Positions 1 through 8,416 of a stretch of 64,000 nucleotides of DNA are shown here, one piece after another. A program made the translations under genes and the position numbers. Positions within the stretch are counted from its first letter, which is position 1; each line of letters starts with the position of its first letter. Source of the stretch: an uncultured Raoultella sp. Lineage in GTDB: Bacteria; Pseudomonadota; Gammaproteobacteria; Enterobacterales; Enterobacteriaceae. Below the pieces are notes generated by a model that saw only the letters and a list, made by a program, of their open reading frames with translations, searched no databases and had not been told where the DNA came from. Location of the stretch: assembly GCA_900759445.1 (NCBI GenBank), contig CAAEVH010000006.1:19532-83531 (forward strand), in the 5' to 3' direction.

Positions 1-783
1 CGCTTTCATATTGTGAATTTTCGAGGTCAGCGCATAGTGACCGTCGTCGCCGGTGCCGGAGCCGCCGGTACAGGTAATGCGCGATGGGTTAGCTTCGTCG
101 GCCATGACTTCCGGACTACAGGACTCTACCTGCGAAACCGCCGCGACATCGAACTGGACACCGCCGATATCGAAGTTTTTCACCCCGGCGCCCTGGCCGT
201 CGTGGTTCATCCAGAAGTAGTCGTTGATGCCCTGCTGTGGACGCTGGTGGAAATCACGACCGGCCCAGATATAAGCGCCGGGATTCGATTCCAGCACGTT
301 GGTGACGCCAACGTAGGCCTTCTTGAGGTTAACTTCGTCGCTCCAGTGATCGAACATGACGTTGATGTCCCAGATGGCGCCCTGGCTGCTCTTAAAGGCT
401 TTGGTAATCTGGAACTCGCCGCCGTTGCCTTCGTTGCCCAGACGGCCGATGGCCGACGCGCCGTTATAGGAGCCATCGACGCCAACGAACTTCTGATCGC
501 CCGTCTGGAACTGGGCGCCGTAGCGGGCGTAGCCGCTAAACTTCAGGCCGAACGGAATCGCCATATCCGGCGAAGCGGCGGTGGTTTGCGGGTTGGTAAT
601 GACGTCCACTTTCTTATTGGCGGCGGCATCAATTTTAGCCTGACGATCCGCCAGCGCCTTATCGACGGCTTTCGCCACAATGGCGTCAATTTGTTCCTGA
701 GTAAAATCTTGGGCGAGTACGGAAATTGGGCACAGCGCGGCGACGACCGCCATTGCTAATGGCAGCATTTTTACAGTTTTCAT
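1..783 (-). CDS. LamB-family sugar porin (BglH/ScrY-like), 3' end beyond the window
   Basis: Outer-membrane trimeric porin for sugars, probably beta-glucosides. The frame opens at ATG 783-781 and stays open to base 1, giving 261 codons; LamB-type porins are usually 420-540 residues, so the C-terminal part of the barrel lies outside the window. Residues 1-24 form a signal peptide ending V-L-A before Q-D. Residues 25-60 are a charged Lys/Asp/Ala-rich helical stretch typical of BglH and ScrY. Barrel sequence follows, including F-S-G-Y-A-R-Y-G and later a W-A-G-R-D-F motif, which is strongly LamB-like. It is the fourth gene after EIIB, EIIC and EIIA on the same strand, so it likely serves the same sugar. 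The substrate is inferred from context only. Confidence 0.85.
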   Translation of the reverse strand, partial: MKTVKMLPLAMAVVAALCPISVLAQDFTQEQIDAIVAKAVDKALADRQAKIDAAANKKVDVITNPQTTAASPDMAIPFGLKFSGYARYGAQFQTGDQKFVGVDGSYNGASAIGRLGNEGNGGEFQITKAFKSSQGAIWDINVMFDHWSDEVNLKKAYVGVTNVLESNPGAYIWAGRDFHQRPQQGINDYFWMNHDGQGAGVKNFDIGGVQFDVAAVSQVESCSPEVMADEANPSRITCTGGSGTGDDGHYALTSKIHNMKA

Positions 784-885
784 AATTATCTCGCTTTTAA
801 TAATTCATATATTCAGATAATAGCCATCCCGCCAGGATAAGCTGGTTTATTTATTTTGGGTACAGTTGTTAAATATTTATATAAA

Positions 886-1188
886 TTAACGCTGGTATAA
901 ATGAATTAATTCTTCTGAAAATTCACGCGCTAGCAGTGAATTCATTAAATGATCCTGAGCATGCACCATAATTAACGTCATTGGCTGGCGCGCCTCACCG
1001 ACATCCTGCTCGATGAGCCGGGTCTGCATCAGGTGCGCGCGGCGGGCGTAGCCGTCGGCTTCATTCAGGAGTAATTTGGCTTCATTAATATTTCCACTAC
1101 GGGCGGCATGTAACGCTTCAAAACATAATGAGCGTGACTGTCCCGCATTCACGATAATTTCCATTACCGCTTCTTCTAGATCAATCAT
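886..1188 (-). CDS. PTS lactose/cellobiose-family EIIA (ChbA-like)
   Basis: Cytoplasmic phosphocarrier that takes phosphate from HPr and passes it to EIIB. It has 100 residues, about the normal length for this all-helical family. The hallmark V-H-A-Q-D-H-L-M spans residues 75-82; by alignment with E. coli ChbA, His76 is the phosphorylated residue. The start ATG is at 1188 after a short AGG. It lies 133 bp downstream of EIIC and 102 bp upstream of the porin, on the same strand, so one transcript is likely. No glycosidase lies inside the operon; a phospho-beta-glucosidase may be beyond the left edge or elsewhere. ChbA itself belongs to a chitobiose operon, but no chitobiose genes are seen here. 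Confidence 0.9.
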   Translation of the reverse strand: MIDLEEAVMEIIVNAGQSRSLCFEALHAARSGNINEAKLLLNEADGYARRAHLMQTRLIEQDVGEARQPMTLIMVHAQDHLMNSLLAREFSEELIHLYQR

Positions 1189-1303
1189 AATATTACCTGA
1201 GATGATTAATTTTATTATTTAAAGAATATAGCGAAAATTCCTTTTTCGCATTATTCGGAGATGATGGTATTTTATTATTTAAATTTTACGGAAAACATTC
1301 CGC

Positions 1304-1320
1304 CAGCGGTATTGCCGCTG
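1304..1320 (-). repeat. Short GC hairpin just after the EIIC stop
   Basis: Six-base arms (1304-1309 and 1315-1320) around a 5-base loop, immediately downstream of the EIIC stop codon. It has no T-run, so it is more likely an mRNA-stability or processing stem between EIIC and EIIA than a terminator. Confidence 0.35.
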
Positions 1321-1321
1321 A

Positions 1322-2647
1322 TTACTGGCTGACGGTTTCGGCAACCGGTACGCTATTTTTTGCTTTTTCTACTTCAGTTTTCATTAAAGAGCGTTCATAG
1401 GCGCGCAGGAACGGCAGGTAGATAACCGCTGACATCACCATACAAATGAGGCACATGATGACCGGACTTAAGGTCCAGTTAGCCGCCCAGGAGGCACCTA
1501 TCGGTGCTGGGGTCGTCCACGGCGTCAGCGACACGACCTGCGTCAGCCAGCCGAGGCGGGTTGCGCCATAGGCCAGGATAGCGTTGATCATCGGGACGAA
1601 AACGAACGGGATAAACATCATCGGGTTCATAATTATCGGCGCCCCAAACAGGATCGGCTCATTAATATTAAAGAAGCTGGGCACGATGCCCATTTTGCCG
1701 ATGGTACGCAGGTGCGTCACGCGGCTACGCAGCAGCAGGAAGGCCAGCGGTAAGGTTGAACCCACGCCGCCAATCAGCAGATAGTGGTCCCAGAAACCTT
1801 GCAGATACACGTGCGGCAGGGCGGCACCGGCTGCCAGAGCCGCCTGGTTTGCCGACAGGTTTGCCATCCAGAACGGGTTCATAATTCCGGTGACAATCAG
1901 CGAGCCGTGGATCCCGGCAAACCAGAAGATCTGGCACATCAGCACGGAAAGCAGAATCGCGGGCAGGGAGTCGGAAGCGGATACCAGCGGTTCCAGTAGG
2001 TGCATAATCGCCTGCGGCAGGATCATGCCGGTCTGGGCTTCGATAAACAGGTTTAGCGGATGCAAGGTGCCAATCACCACCAGGACCGGGATCAGGATTT
2101 CAAACGAACGGGCGACGCCGGTTGGCACCTCTTTCGGCAGGCGAATGGTAATGTTGTTCTGCTTCAGCCACGCGTAGACGCGGGTGGAGTAAATGGCGGT
2201 AATCAGCGCGGTAAAGATCCCCTGACCTGACAGGTACTGCGTCGAGATTTTACCGTCAGCATAAGGGGCCGCCACCAGTAAAAAGGCCATGAATGCCAGC
2301 AGGCCGGACATCACCGGGTCGAGTTGAAACTGGCGTCCCAGACTGGCGCCAATACCGACGGAAATAAAGAACGTCATCACCCCCATGCTGAGGTTGAACG
2401 GCAGCATCAGCTGTTCGCGGTACTGCTGCGAGAAATCGAGCCAGCCGCGAGCAAAACCATTAGTGGTATCCGGTGAAAAGGGAGGAAAGATAAATACCAG
2501 CATGAAAGAGCCGATGATCATAAACGGCAATGCGGCAGTGAAGCCATCGCGAATAGCGATAACATACTTCTGCTGCCCAAGGCGTCCTGCCAGCGGAGTA
2601 ATAGATTGCTCGATCACGGCAATCATGGACTGATACAGAGAGCTCAT
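1322..2647 (-). CDS. PTS lactose/cellobiose-family EIIC permease (CelB/ChbC-like)
   Basis: Membrane channel subunit that translocates a beta-glucoside-type sugar while EIIB phosphorylates it. It has 441 residues from ATG 2647, preceded by GAGG at good spacing; a GTG two codons earlier at 2653 is less likely. The sequence has about ten hydrophobic segments and the family loop with F-N-I-N-E-P-I-L-F-G around residue 330, which carries the conserved sugar-site Glu. EIIB ends 11 bp upstream. The short, highly charged C-terminus is ordinary for the family. It is not fused to IIA or IIB, which fits the lactose/cellobiose (Lac) PTS family. The exact sugar is unknown. Confidence 0.92.
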   Translation of the reverse strand: MSSLYQSMIAVIEQSITPLAGRLGQQKYVIAIRDGFTAALPFMIIGSFMLVFIFPPFSPDTTNGFARGWLDFSQQYREQLMLPFNLSMGVMTFFISVGIGASLGRQFQLDPVMSGLLAFMAFLLVAAPYADGKISTQYLSGQGIFTALITAIYSTRVYAWLKQNNITIRLPKEVPTGVARSFEILIPVLVVIGTLHPLNLFIEAQTGMILPQAIMHLLEPLVSASDSLPAILLSVLMCQIFWFAGIHGSLIVTGIMNPFWMANLSANQAALAAGAALPHVYLQGFWDHYLLIGGVGSTLPLAFLLLRSRVTHLRTIGKMGIVPSFFNINEPILFGAPIIMNPMMFIPFVFVPMINAILAYGATRLGWLTQVVSLTPWTTPAPIGASWAANWTLSPVIMCLICMVMSAVIYLPFLRAYERSLMKTEVEKAKNSVPVAETVSQ

Positions 2648-2658
2648 TTGCACACCTC

Positions 2659-2973
2659 TTATTGCGCCGGATTAATCAGCGACAGCGCATAATCCAGGAC
2701 GTTATCTCCCCGTTGCATCCCGTAGTCCATGGCATTAATAGGCTGGACCGGAATATTCAGGGAGGCGGCTTTTTCTGACAATGTTTTCAACATGTATTTC
2801 ACCTGCGGACCAAGAAGTACCACCTGGTACTGCGGAAACTGCATGTCAAATTCGGAAACGCCGTAGGCGTCAATCTGCACCGGCAGGTTACGTTCTTTCG
2901 CCACGTCGACCATCTTCCTGACCAGCAAACTTGTGGACATCCCGGCAGAGCAGCACAGCATAATCTTGTACAT
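2659..2973 (-). CDS. PTS lactose/cellobiose-family EIIB (ChbB-like)
   Basis: Cytoplasmic phosphotransferase that passes phosphate from EIIA to the incoming sugar. The N-terminal C-C-S-A-G-M-S-T-S motif holds the phospho-cysteine, Cys8 when counted from ATG 2973. A GTG at 2979 would add two residues, but the GAGG at 2984-2987 is better spaced for the ATG. The length of 104 residues is normal. It is the first gene of the PTS operon and is transcribed away from the LacI-type gene. The intergenic region carries palindromic operators and a CRP-like site, so repression plus cAMP-CRP activation is likely. Confidence 0.9.
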   Translation of the reverse strand: MYKIMLCCSAGMSTSLLVRKMVDVAKERNLPVQIDAYGVSEFDMQFPQYQVVLLGPQVKYMLKTLSEKAASLNIPVQPINAMDYGMQRGDNVLDYALSLINPAQ

Positions 2974-3028
2974 CGACACTCATCCTCAAAATGTAAAAAG
3001 TTATTGCGTGGATGATTTGATATCAGAC

Positions 3029-3042
3029 GGAAACCGGTTTCC
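3029..3042. promoter_or_regulatory. Perfect 14-bp palindromic LacI-type operator
   Basis: GGAAACCGGTTTCC is a perfect palindrome with the central CG typical of LacI/GalR-family operators. It lies 56 bp upstream of the EIIB start, between the PTS operon and the divergent LacI-type gene, and is a probable main operator for the PTS promoter. Confidence 0.7.
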
Positions 3043-3060
3043 ATTCATAAAAAACAGAAC

Positions 3061-3076
3061 TGTGATGACTGTCAAG
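3061..3076. promoter_or_regulatory. Candidate CRP site
   Basis: TGTGA-N6-TCAAG matches the first CRP half-site fully and three bases of the second. It sits beside the LacI operators upstream of the PTS genes, where catabolite control would be expected. It was matched by eye only. Confidence 0.4.
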
Positions 3077-3153
3077 ATCTTCTCCTTATAGCGCTAATTA
3101 ATTGGATTCTGCTCACAGATTTCGGCCGGTTTGGCGATGTTTTTCCATGAAAC

Positions 3154-3168
3154 GGAAAATCGGTTTCC
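3154..3168. promoter_or_regulatory. Second LacI-type operator with one extra central base
   Basis: GGAAAATCGGTTTCC has the same GGAAA and TTTCC arms as the site at 3029-3042 but a 5-bp centre. It is about 125 bp from the first site and 100 bp upstream of the regulator start. This suggests autoregulation or repression by looping. Confidence 0.5.
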
Positions 3169-3267
3169 AAATGAAAAGGGAAACGGATATACTGGCGATG
3201 GTTATAATTGAAGCGATTCAGGGCCGGGGATGTACAGGGATCGGACGGGCCCTGTCAGGGGATAATG

Positions 3268-4209
3268 ATGTCTACAATCAATGATGTATCACGTTTAGCA
3301 GGGGTGTCTAAAGCCACCGTCTCTCGGGTTTTGAGCGGTTCGCGCGGCGTCAAAGAGGCCAGCCGTCAGGCGGTACTGCAGGCGGCAGAAGAACTCAATT
3401 ACCGACCCAATATGATAGCCCAGTCGCTGCTTAGCCAGAGCACCGGCTGTATCGGCGTGATTTGTGCTCAGGACAATATTAATCAAACGACCAGCTATCT
3501 GTATGCTCTGGAAAAACAGCTGAGCCTGCATCAGAAGCATCTCCTTCTGCGCTTTGCCAACACGCGCGCCGGCGTGATGAGCGCCCTCGAAGAGCTCAGC
3601 TGCGGCCTGTGTGATGATGTGTTGATTATCGGCGCGCGGTTTCCATTAAATATCGACCGGCCGGATGTGGCGCTGATTGACTGCCTGGAAAGCGAAGGGG
3701 TGAACAATATTCAGTTTGACCACGCATTTGCGGCGGAAACGGCCTGTAACTACCTGATTAGCCAGGGGCGGCGACAGATTGCGTTAATTCATCCGGAAGG
3801 GAGCGGCTTTGCCGACCAGGTTTTGCTGGGCTACAAACATGCGCTGGAAAAAAATTTCCTGCCGTTTAATCGCAACCTGGTATTCCTCGACAGCACATCG
3901 CCGTCGGTGGCGGTGCAGGAACTGGTGAACAATGCGACCACCTTGAATTTCAATGCGTTACTGGTTGCCGACGAGCAACAGGCTCAGCATATTGTGCCAC
4001 AGCTGCTGGCGTTCAACCGGGCGGTGCCGGAAAAAGTCATGGTGTTCAGCCTGGCCGGATCGTTACAGCTGCCCGGTATTCCGACCATCCCGGCAATTGA
4101 GTATTCGATGGACGCCATGGCGGCACGCATCGTCAGCTGGCTGACGGAAAAAACCCAGATGCTCGGCGGCAGCATGTTGCGCGGTGATTTAATTATTCCG
4201 AAGCGCTAA
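3268..4209 (+). CDS. LacI-family repressor of the adjacent PTS operon
   Basis: Transcription factor of 313 residues. The N-terminal helix-turn-helix reads T-I-N-D-V-S-R-L-A-G-V-S-K-A-T-V-S-R-V-L, followed by the hinge region and a periplasmic-binding-protein-like effector domain. Two ATG codons are adjacent (3265 and 3268); AGGGG at 3257-3261 is best spaced for 3268. Much longer upstream extensions of the frame lack a ribosome site and were not used. The gene is divergent from EIIB with two palindromes of the expected type in between, so it most likely represses the PTS operon and possibly itself. The inducer is not evident. It is not close to E. coli AscG as I recall that sequence. Confidence 0.9.
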   Translation: MSTINDVSRLAGVSKATVSRVLSGSRGVKEASRQAVLQAAEELNYRPNMIAQSLLSQSTGCIGVICAQDNINQTTSYLYALEKQLSLHQKHLLLRFANTRAGVMSALEELSCGLCDDVLIIGARFPLNIDRPDVALIDCLESEGVNNIQFDHAFAAETACNYLISQGRRQIALIHPEGSGFADQVLLGYKHALEKNFLPFNRNLVFLDSTSPSVAVQELVNNATTLNFNALLVADEQQAQHIVPQLLAFNRAVPEKVMVFSLAGSLQLPGIPTIPAIEYSMDAMAARIVSWLTEKTQMLGGSMLRGDLIIPKR

Positions 4210-4229
4210 GCGCCCCTTCTGAACCTCGA

Positions 4230-4258
4230 CCCGCGGCTTTAACACCGCGGGTTTTTTT
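4230..4258 (+). terminator. Rho-independent terminator of the LacI-type gene
   Basis: Seven-bp GC stem (4230-4236 with 4245-4251), 8-base loop, then seven T residues. It lies 20 bp after the repressor stop codon. Confidence 0.85.
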
Positions 4259-4353
4259 ATACCGACCTTTTTGCTGCCCACTTCACAATATAAACAGAAC
4301 TCATAGCTGCCGCCGGTTTTTTGAACCGGACAGCGCCCGGTGACTACCTTAAG

Positions 4354-4371
4354 TTGAATACGAAAGTTCAA
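4354..4371. promoter_or_regulatory. Candidate LysR-type box upstream of the gallate transporter
   Basis: TTGAA-N8-TTCAA is a perfect five-base inverted repeat, 54 bp upstream of the transporter start. It fits the partly palindromic binding sites of LysR-type activators, and such a regulator is encoded within the cluster (7069-8289). Confidence 0.5.
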
Positions 4372-4425
4372 TACCAAAAATCATTAACCAGAACATTCGT
4401 ATCGCCTGCTTAAGGAAGTCACCCT

Positions 4426-5796
4426 ATGAATCACCCTCGTGTTGTCGACGTGAAGTCGTGGATCGATGCCCGACCGATCTCACGTTTTCAGTGGAACGTC
4501 CTGCTGCTGTGTTTTGTCATCATTATGCTTGATGGCTACGATGCGGCGGTGATGGGTTTTATCGCCCCGGCTCTGATTGAAGACTGGGGCATCAGTCGGG
4601 CCGAAATGGGGCCGATCCTCGGGGCCGCCATGTTTGGCGTAGCCCTCGGCGCGCTGGTTGCCGGCCCGCTTTCCGATCGTTACGGTCGCAAGCGTATTCT
4701 GCTGTGGTCGGTGGCCTTTTTTGCTCTCTTCAGCCTTGCCGCCGCGCTGGCGCAGAGCCCGTCACAGCTGGCGCTGATGCGCTTTCTCACCGGGCTGGGG
4801 CTGGGGGCGGTGATGCCAAACTGCGTGACGCTGGTGGCGGAATATATGCCCGAACGTCGTAAGGGGCTGATGATCACCCTGATGTACAGCGGCTTTAACG
4901 TCGGCTCCGGGCTGGGCGGCTTTATCGCCGCAGGTCTGCTGTCGCATTACAGCTGGCATTCGGCGCTGATATTCGGCGGCGTACTGCCGCTGGTGGTGCT
5001 GCCGTTCATGGTCGTCATGCTGCCGGAGTCGGCGATGAATATGGTGGCGCGTCGCTTACCGGGTGAGCATATTGCCCGGGTCCTCAACCGTCTGGGCGGC
5101 AGCTTCGATAGCAGCACCGTCTTTCAGCTCAATGCGCCGCAAATCTCACGGCGCAGTAAGGTGGCGCAGCTGTTTCGCAACGGCTATGCGCGCGGCACGC
5201 TCGCCCTGTGGCTGACCTATTTTATGGGGCTGTTTGTGATTTATCTGCTCAACGGCTGGCTGCCCACGATTTTACGTTCTGGTGGATTGTCGCTGCAGCA
5301 GGCGGCGATTATCACCGGTCTGTTCCAGCTGGGCGGCCCGCTGGGGGGGATCCTTGTCGGTTATCTGATGGACCGCGGCTCGGCAAAAGCGGTGATTGCG
5401 GTGACCTATTTCCTCGGCTGTATGTGTCTGTTAACCCAGGGGCTGATGGACTTCGGCTCGGCGGCGCTGGCGGTGCTGATCTTTATCAGCGGCATGTGTA
5501 TTAACGGCGCGCAAAATGGCCTGCAGGCCTACTCGCCGGCCTACTATCAGACCGAAATTCGCGCCACCGGCGTTAGCTGGATGCACGGTATTGGCCGTAG
5601 CGGAGCGATACTTAGCTCTACCCTCGGTGGCGTGATTATGCTCGCCGTACCGGGCCACTCTTCAATATTTTTGGTGCTGGCGCTACCGGCCTGCCTGGCG
5701 GGGATCGCGATTTTACTGCACCGTATGAACCACCCTAAGCCTCGGCAAACAGAGGCGGACCTGAACGCGCTGTCGCAAACGTTGCATAACCGATAA
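4426..5796 (+). CDS. galT: MFS aromatic acid:H+ symporter, probable gallate transporter
   Basis: Inner-membrane proton-coupled uptake of an aromatic acid. The protein has 456 residues and about 12 membrane segments. Segment 1 carries L-D-G-Y-D-A-A-V-M-G, the acidic motif of the aromatic acid:H+ symporter (AAHS) family (PcaK, GalT). The loop between segments 2 and 3 has G-P-L-S-D-R-Y-G-R-K-R, the MFS signature. AAGGA precedes the ATG. It is 13 bp upstream of the gallate dioxygenase gene, as in Pseudomonas putida galT-galA, so gallate is the most likely substrate. Protocatechuate or another hydroxybenzoate cannot be excluded. Confidence 0.85.
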   Translation: MNHPRVVDVKSWIDARPISRFQWNVLLLCFVIIMLDGYDAAVMGFIAPALIEDWGISRAEMGPILGAAMFGVALGALVAGPLSDRYGRKRILLWSVAFFALFSLAAALAQSPSQLALMRFLTGLGLGAVMPNCVTLVAEYMPERRKGLMITLMYSGFNVGSGLGGFIAAGLLSHYSWHSALIFGGVLPLVVLPFMVVMLPESAMNMVARRLPGEHIARVLNRLGGSFDSSTVFQLNAPQISRRSKVAQLFRNGYARGTLALWLTYFMGLFVIYLLNGWLPTILRSGGLSLQQAAIITGLFQLGGPLGGILVGYLMDRGSAKAVIAVTYFLGCMCLLTQGLMDFGSAALAVLIFISGMCINGAQNGLQAYSPAYYQTEIRATGVSWMHGIGRSGAILSSTLGGVIMLAVPGHSSIFLVLALPACLAGIAILLHRMNHPKPRQTEADLNALSQTLHNR

Positions 5797-5809
5797 GTGG
5801 AGTTACCTT

Positions 5810-7072
5810 ATGGCCAGAATACTCGGCGGGATCGCCGTTTCTCATACCCCGACCATCGGCTTTGCCGTCGATCATCACAAACAGCAGGACGCGGCATGGG
5901 CACCTATTTTCCAGAGCTTTGAGCCGCTGCAGCGCTGGCTTGATGAGAAAAAACCGGATGCGCTGGTCTATATCTTCAATGACCATGTGACCGCCTTTTT
6001 CTTCGACCACTACTCGACGTTTACGCTCGGGATTGATAACGAATACGATGTGGCAGACGAAGGGGGTGGCCCGCGCGATCTGCCGCCGGTAAAAGGCGAT
6101 GCGGCGCTCTCCAGGCATATTGGCGCGAGCCTGATGGCGGACGAGTTTGATATGTCGTTCTTTATGAACAAAAAGCTCGACCACGGCCTGTTCTCTCCGC
6201 TTTCGGCGCTGCTGCCGTGGCAGCAGGAGACGGGATGGCCGACGCGGGTGATCCCATTGCAAATCGGCGTGTTGCAATTCCCGGTGCCCAGCGCCCGGCG
6301 CTGCTACAAGCTTGGCCAGGCGCTGCGCCGGGCGATCGAAAGCTACCCGCAAGATATCAACGTGGCGATCGTCGCGACCGGGGGCCTGTCGCATCAGGTT
6401 CATGGCGAGCGCTGTGGTTTCAACAATCCGCAGTGGGACGCGCAGTTCGTTGATATGCTGGTTAATGATCCGGAAAAGCTGGCTGAAATGACGCTTGGCG
6501 AGTACGCCACGCTTGGGGGGATGGAAGGGTCTGAAGTGATTATGTGGCTGGTCATGCGCGGCGCGCTGTCGGCGAATGTGACTGAAACCTGGCGTGACTA
6601 CTACCTGCCGTCAATGACCGGCATCGCCACCCTGATTCTGGAAAATAATGCCCGTACTCCGCCGGTGGATACCCTTAGCCGCCATCGTCAGCACATGGCA
6701 CAGCAGCTGGCTGGCGTAGAAAAGCTGCCGGGGACCTATCCGTTCACCCATGAACGGAGCCTGAATAGCCTGCGGTTGAACAGTTTCCTCCACCAGTTGA
6801 TCCAGCCCGCCTGGCGCGAGCGTTTTCTCAAGCAACCGCAGGCGCTTTACGCCGAAGCGGGGCTCAGCGAAGAGGAGCAACGTCTGCTCGATGAGCGCGA
6901 CTGGCGTGGGCTGATTCAGTACGGCGCCAGCTTTTTCCTGCTGGAGAAAATGGGGGCGGTGGTGGGCGTATCCAACCTGCATATCTACGCCGCCATGCGC
7001 GGACAGACGCTGGAAGAGTTCCAGAAAACGCGAAATCAGCAGGTGACTTACTCGGTGGCCGGAACCCGTTAA
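5810..7072 (+). CDS. galA: Gallate dioxygenase
   Basis: Fe(II) extradiol dioxygenase that opens the gallate ring to 4-oxalomesaconate. Its 420 residues match the length of P. putida GalA. The N-terminal two thirds are a LigB-like catalytic domain: His12 (S-H-T-P-T) and His59 (F-N-D-H) are the expected iron ligands. The C-terminal part, from about residue 300, resembles the LigA small subunit, giving the one-chain LigB-LigA fusion typical of GalA rather than the two-subunit LigAB. GGAG precedes the start. The gene forms an operon with the transporter. Its stop overlaps the convergent regulator stop by 4 bp (TTAA). Confidence 0.92.
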   Translation: MARILGGIAVSHTPTIGFAVDHHKQQDAAWAPIFQSFEPLQRWLDEKKPDALVYIFNDHVTAFFFDHYSTFTLGIDNEYDVADEGGGPRDLPPVKGDAALSRHIGASLMADEFDMSFFMNKKLDHGLFSPLSALLPWQQETGWPTRVIPLQIGVLQFPVPSARRCYKLGQALRRAIESYPQDINVAIVATGGLSHQVHGERCGFNNPQWDAQFVDMLVNDPEKLAEMTLGEYATLGGMEGSEVIMWLVMRGALSANVTETWRDYYLPSMTGIATLILENNARTPPVDTLSRHRQHMAQQLAGVEKLPGTYPFTHERSLNSLRLNSFLHQLIQPAWRERFLKQPQALYAEAGLSEEEQRLLDERDWRGLIQYGASFFLLEKMGAVVGVSNLHIYAAMRGQTLEEFQKTRNQQVTYSVAGTR

Positions 7073-8289
7073 CCTTGCGCGACCTGCCGCTGGATAAAGC
7101 TGAGCAGTGCCTGGGTCGCCGGCGACGGCAAACTGCCCGCGCGGAAGGTTAGCCCGATGCGGCGGGTGGTATCCGGCAGCTGCACCGGCAGGACGGTCAG
7201 CAGGCCATTGTCGATTTCGAAACACATCTGGCTGGCGGAAACTGCCGCCAGCATATCAGAGTCGCGTAGCAGGCCGCGCACCATCGCCGCATCTCCTGTC
7301 TCCACGGTTGGCTGCGGCAAAGGTAATCCCAATGTCAGAAACGCCCGCTCCAGCAGGCGTCGTGCCGGAGCATTCGAGCGTGGCAGTACCCATTGCGCGG
7401 CCGCTAGCTGACTCAGTGGGTCGGGGTGGCGAAGCAGCGGGTGCTCGTTGCGCAGAAGAATCAACATATCTTCCTCAAACAGCGCCTCGCAGCTCAGGTC
7501 CGGCAGCTCTTCATCCTGACGCAGCGCGCCGATAATAAAATCGATGTGCCCCGCGCGCATGTCGGAAACCAACGACTCATACGGACTTTCGTTGGTCATC
7601 ACCATAATCCCCGGATGATGCGCCAGAAAGGCGCTAATCGCCGCAGGCAGCAGCCGGGTACGGCTGAGCGGCAGGGCGCCGATGCGCACGCTACCCTCAA
7701 GCACCCCCCGACGGGCGGCAAGATCGCTCCAGATATTCTCCAGCTCGTTGAGTGCCCGGCTGATGGGCGGGTACAGCAGGTCTGCTGCCGGCGTCGGGCG
7801 GACGCCTTCCGGTGTCCGGCGAAACAGCGCGGAATCGGCGCCTTTTTCCAGAATTTTCAGCGCCGCGCTGACCGCCGGCTGGGTGATACCCAGCTGCGTG
7901 GCGACGGTCTGCGTGTGGTTGACATGGTAGAGCTGCAGAAAAATCTCCAGCCGCCGGGTATTAAACAGCCAGCCGGCGTCCGGCAGCGCCGATGAGGCGC
8001 GGGCTTTCAGCTTGTGCAACAGGGCGGGAATCGCCTGTAAATCACCGATCGCGCGCAGGGCGCGCGGCAGAATACATTTACCGTACTCTGTCGCCACCAT
8101 CCCGCTGTAGTGGCGCTCGAATAGCGTCACGTTCAGCGCCGCTTCCAGATCGCGGATTGCCCGGGTGATCGCCGACTGTGTACGAAATAAGTCATCAGCG
8201 GCACGCGAGACGCTACCGCGCTGAGCGACCTGGCAGAAGAAGCGTAGCTGCATGATATTTATCGTCTTATCGTATTTTCTCTTCAACAT
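7069..8289 (-). CDS. galR: LysR-type regulator with two tandem HTH domains (GalR-like)
   Basis: Likely activator of the gallate genes. At 406 residues it is about 100 longer than a normal LysR protein. The extra length is a second DNA-binding domain. The first HTH begins M-Q-L-R-F-F-C-Q-V-A with S-R-A-A-D-D-L and the recognition helix S-A-I-T-R-A-I-R-D-L-E. The second follows at about residue 110 with R-R-L-E-I-F-L-Q-L and T-Q-P-A-V-S-A-A-L-K-I-L-E. A regular effector-binding domain starts near G-S-V-R-I-G. An alternative start at ATG 8253 gives 394 residues; neither start has a strong ribosome site. It lies between galTA and galBCD, and candidate boxes flank both. Confidence 0.85.
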   Translation of the reverse strand: MLKRKYDKTINIMQLRFFCQVAQRGSVSRAADDLFRTQSAITRAIRDLEAALNVTLFERHYSGMVATEYGKCILPRALRAIGDLQAIPALLHKLKARASSALPDAGWLFNTRRLEIFLQLYHVNHTQTVATQLGITQPAVSAALKILEKGADSALFRRTPEGVRPTPAADLLYPPISRALNELENIWSDLAARRGVLEGSVRIGALPLSRTRLLPAAISAFLAHHPGIMVMTNESPYESLVSDMRAGHIDFIIGALRQDEELPDLSCEALFEEDMLILLRNEHPLLRHPDPLSQLAAAQWVLPRSNAPARRLLERAFLTLGLPLPQPTVETGDAAMVRGLLRDSDMLAAVSASQMCFEIDNGLLTVLPVQLPDTTRRIGLTFRAGSLPSPATQALLSFIQRQVAQG

Positions 8290-8306
8290 TCTGTACCAGG
8301 CGCCAG

Positions 8307-8326
8307 GTTGTGAGCTTTCCTACAAC
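8307..8326. promoter_or_regulatory. Candidate LysR-type box between galR and galB
   Basis: GTTGT-N10-ACAAC is a perfect five-base inverted repeat containing a T-N11-A type core. It lies just upstream of the regulator start (8289) and 91 bp upstream of galB. It probably serves autoregulation and galBCD activation. Confidence 0.5.
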
Positions 8327-8416
8327 ATAAATAAAAATCATAGCCTTCGCAAGTTAACGAATTACCCGCGGACCCCGGGACATGACAAGCTGAAAAAAAC
8401 AACAGAGGAAGCCATC

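Noticed and set aside
13..759. 248-codon open frame on the plus strand
   Set aside because: Entirely antisense to the LamB-family porin, which has a signal peptide and family motifs; low-complexity Val/Gly/Ala-rich shadow.
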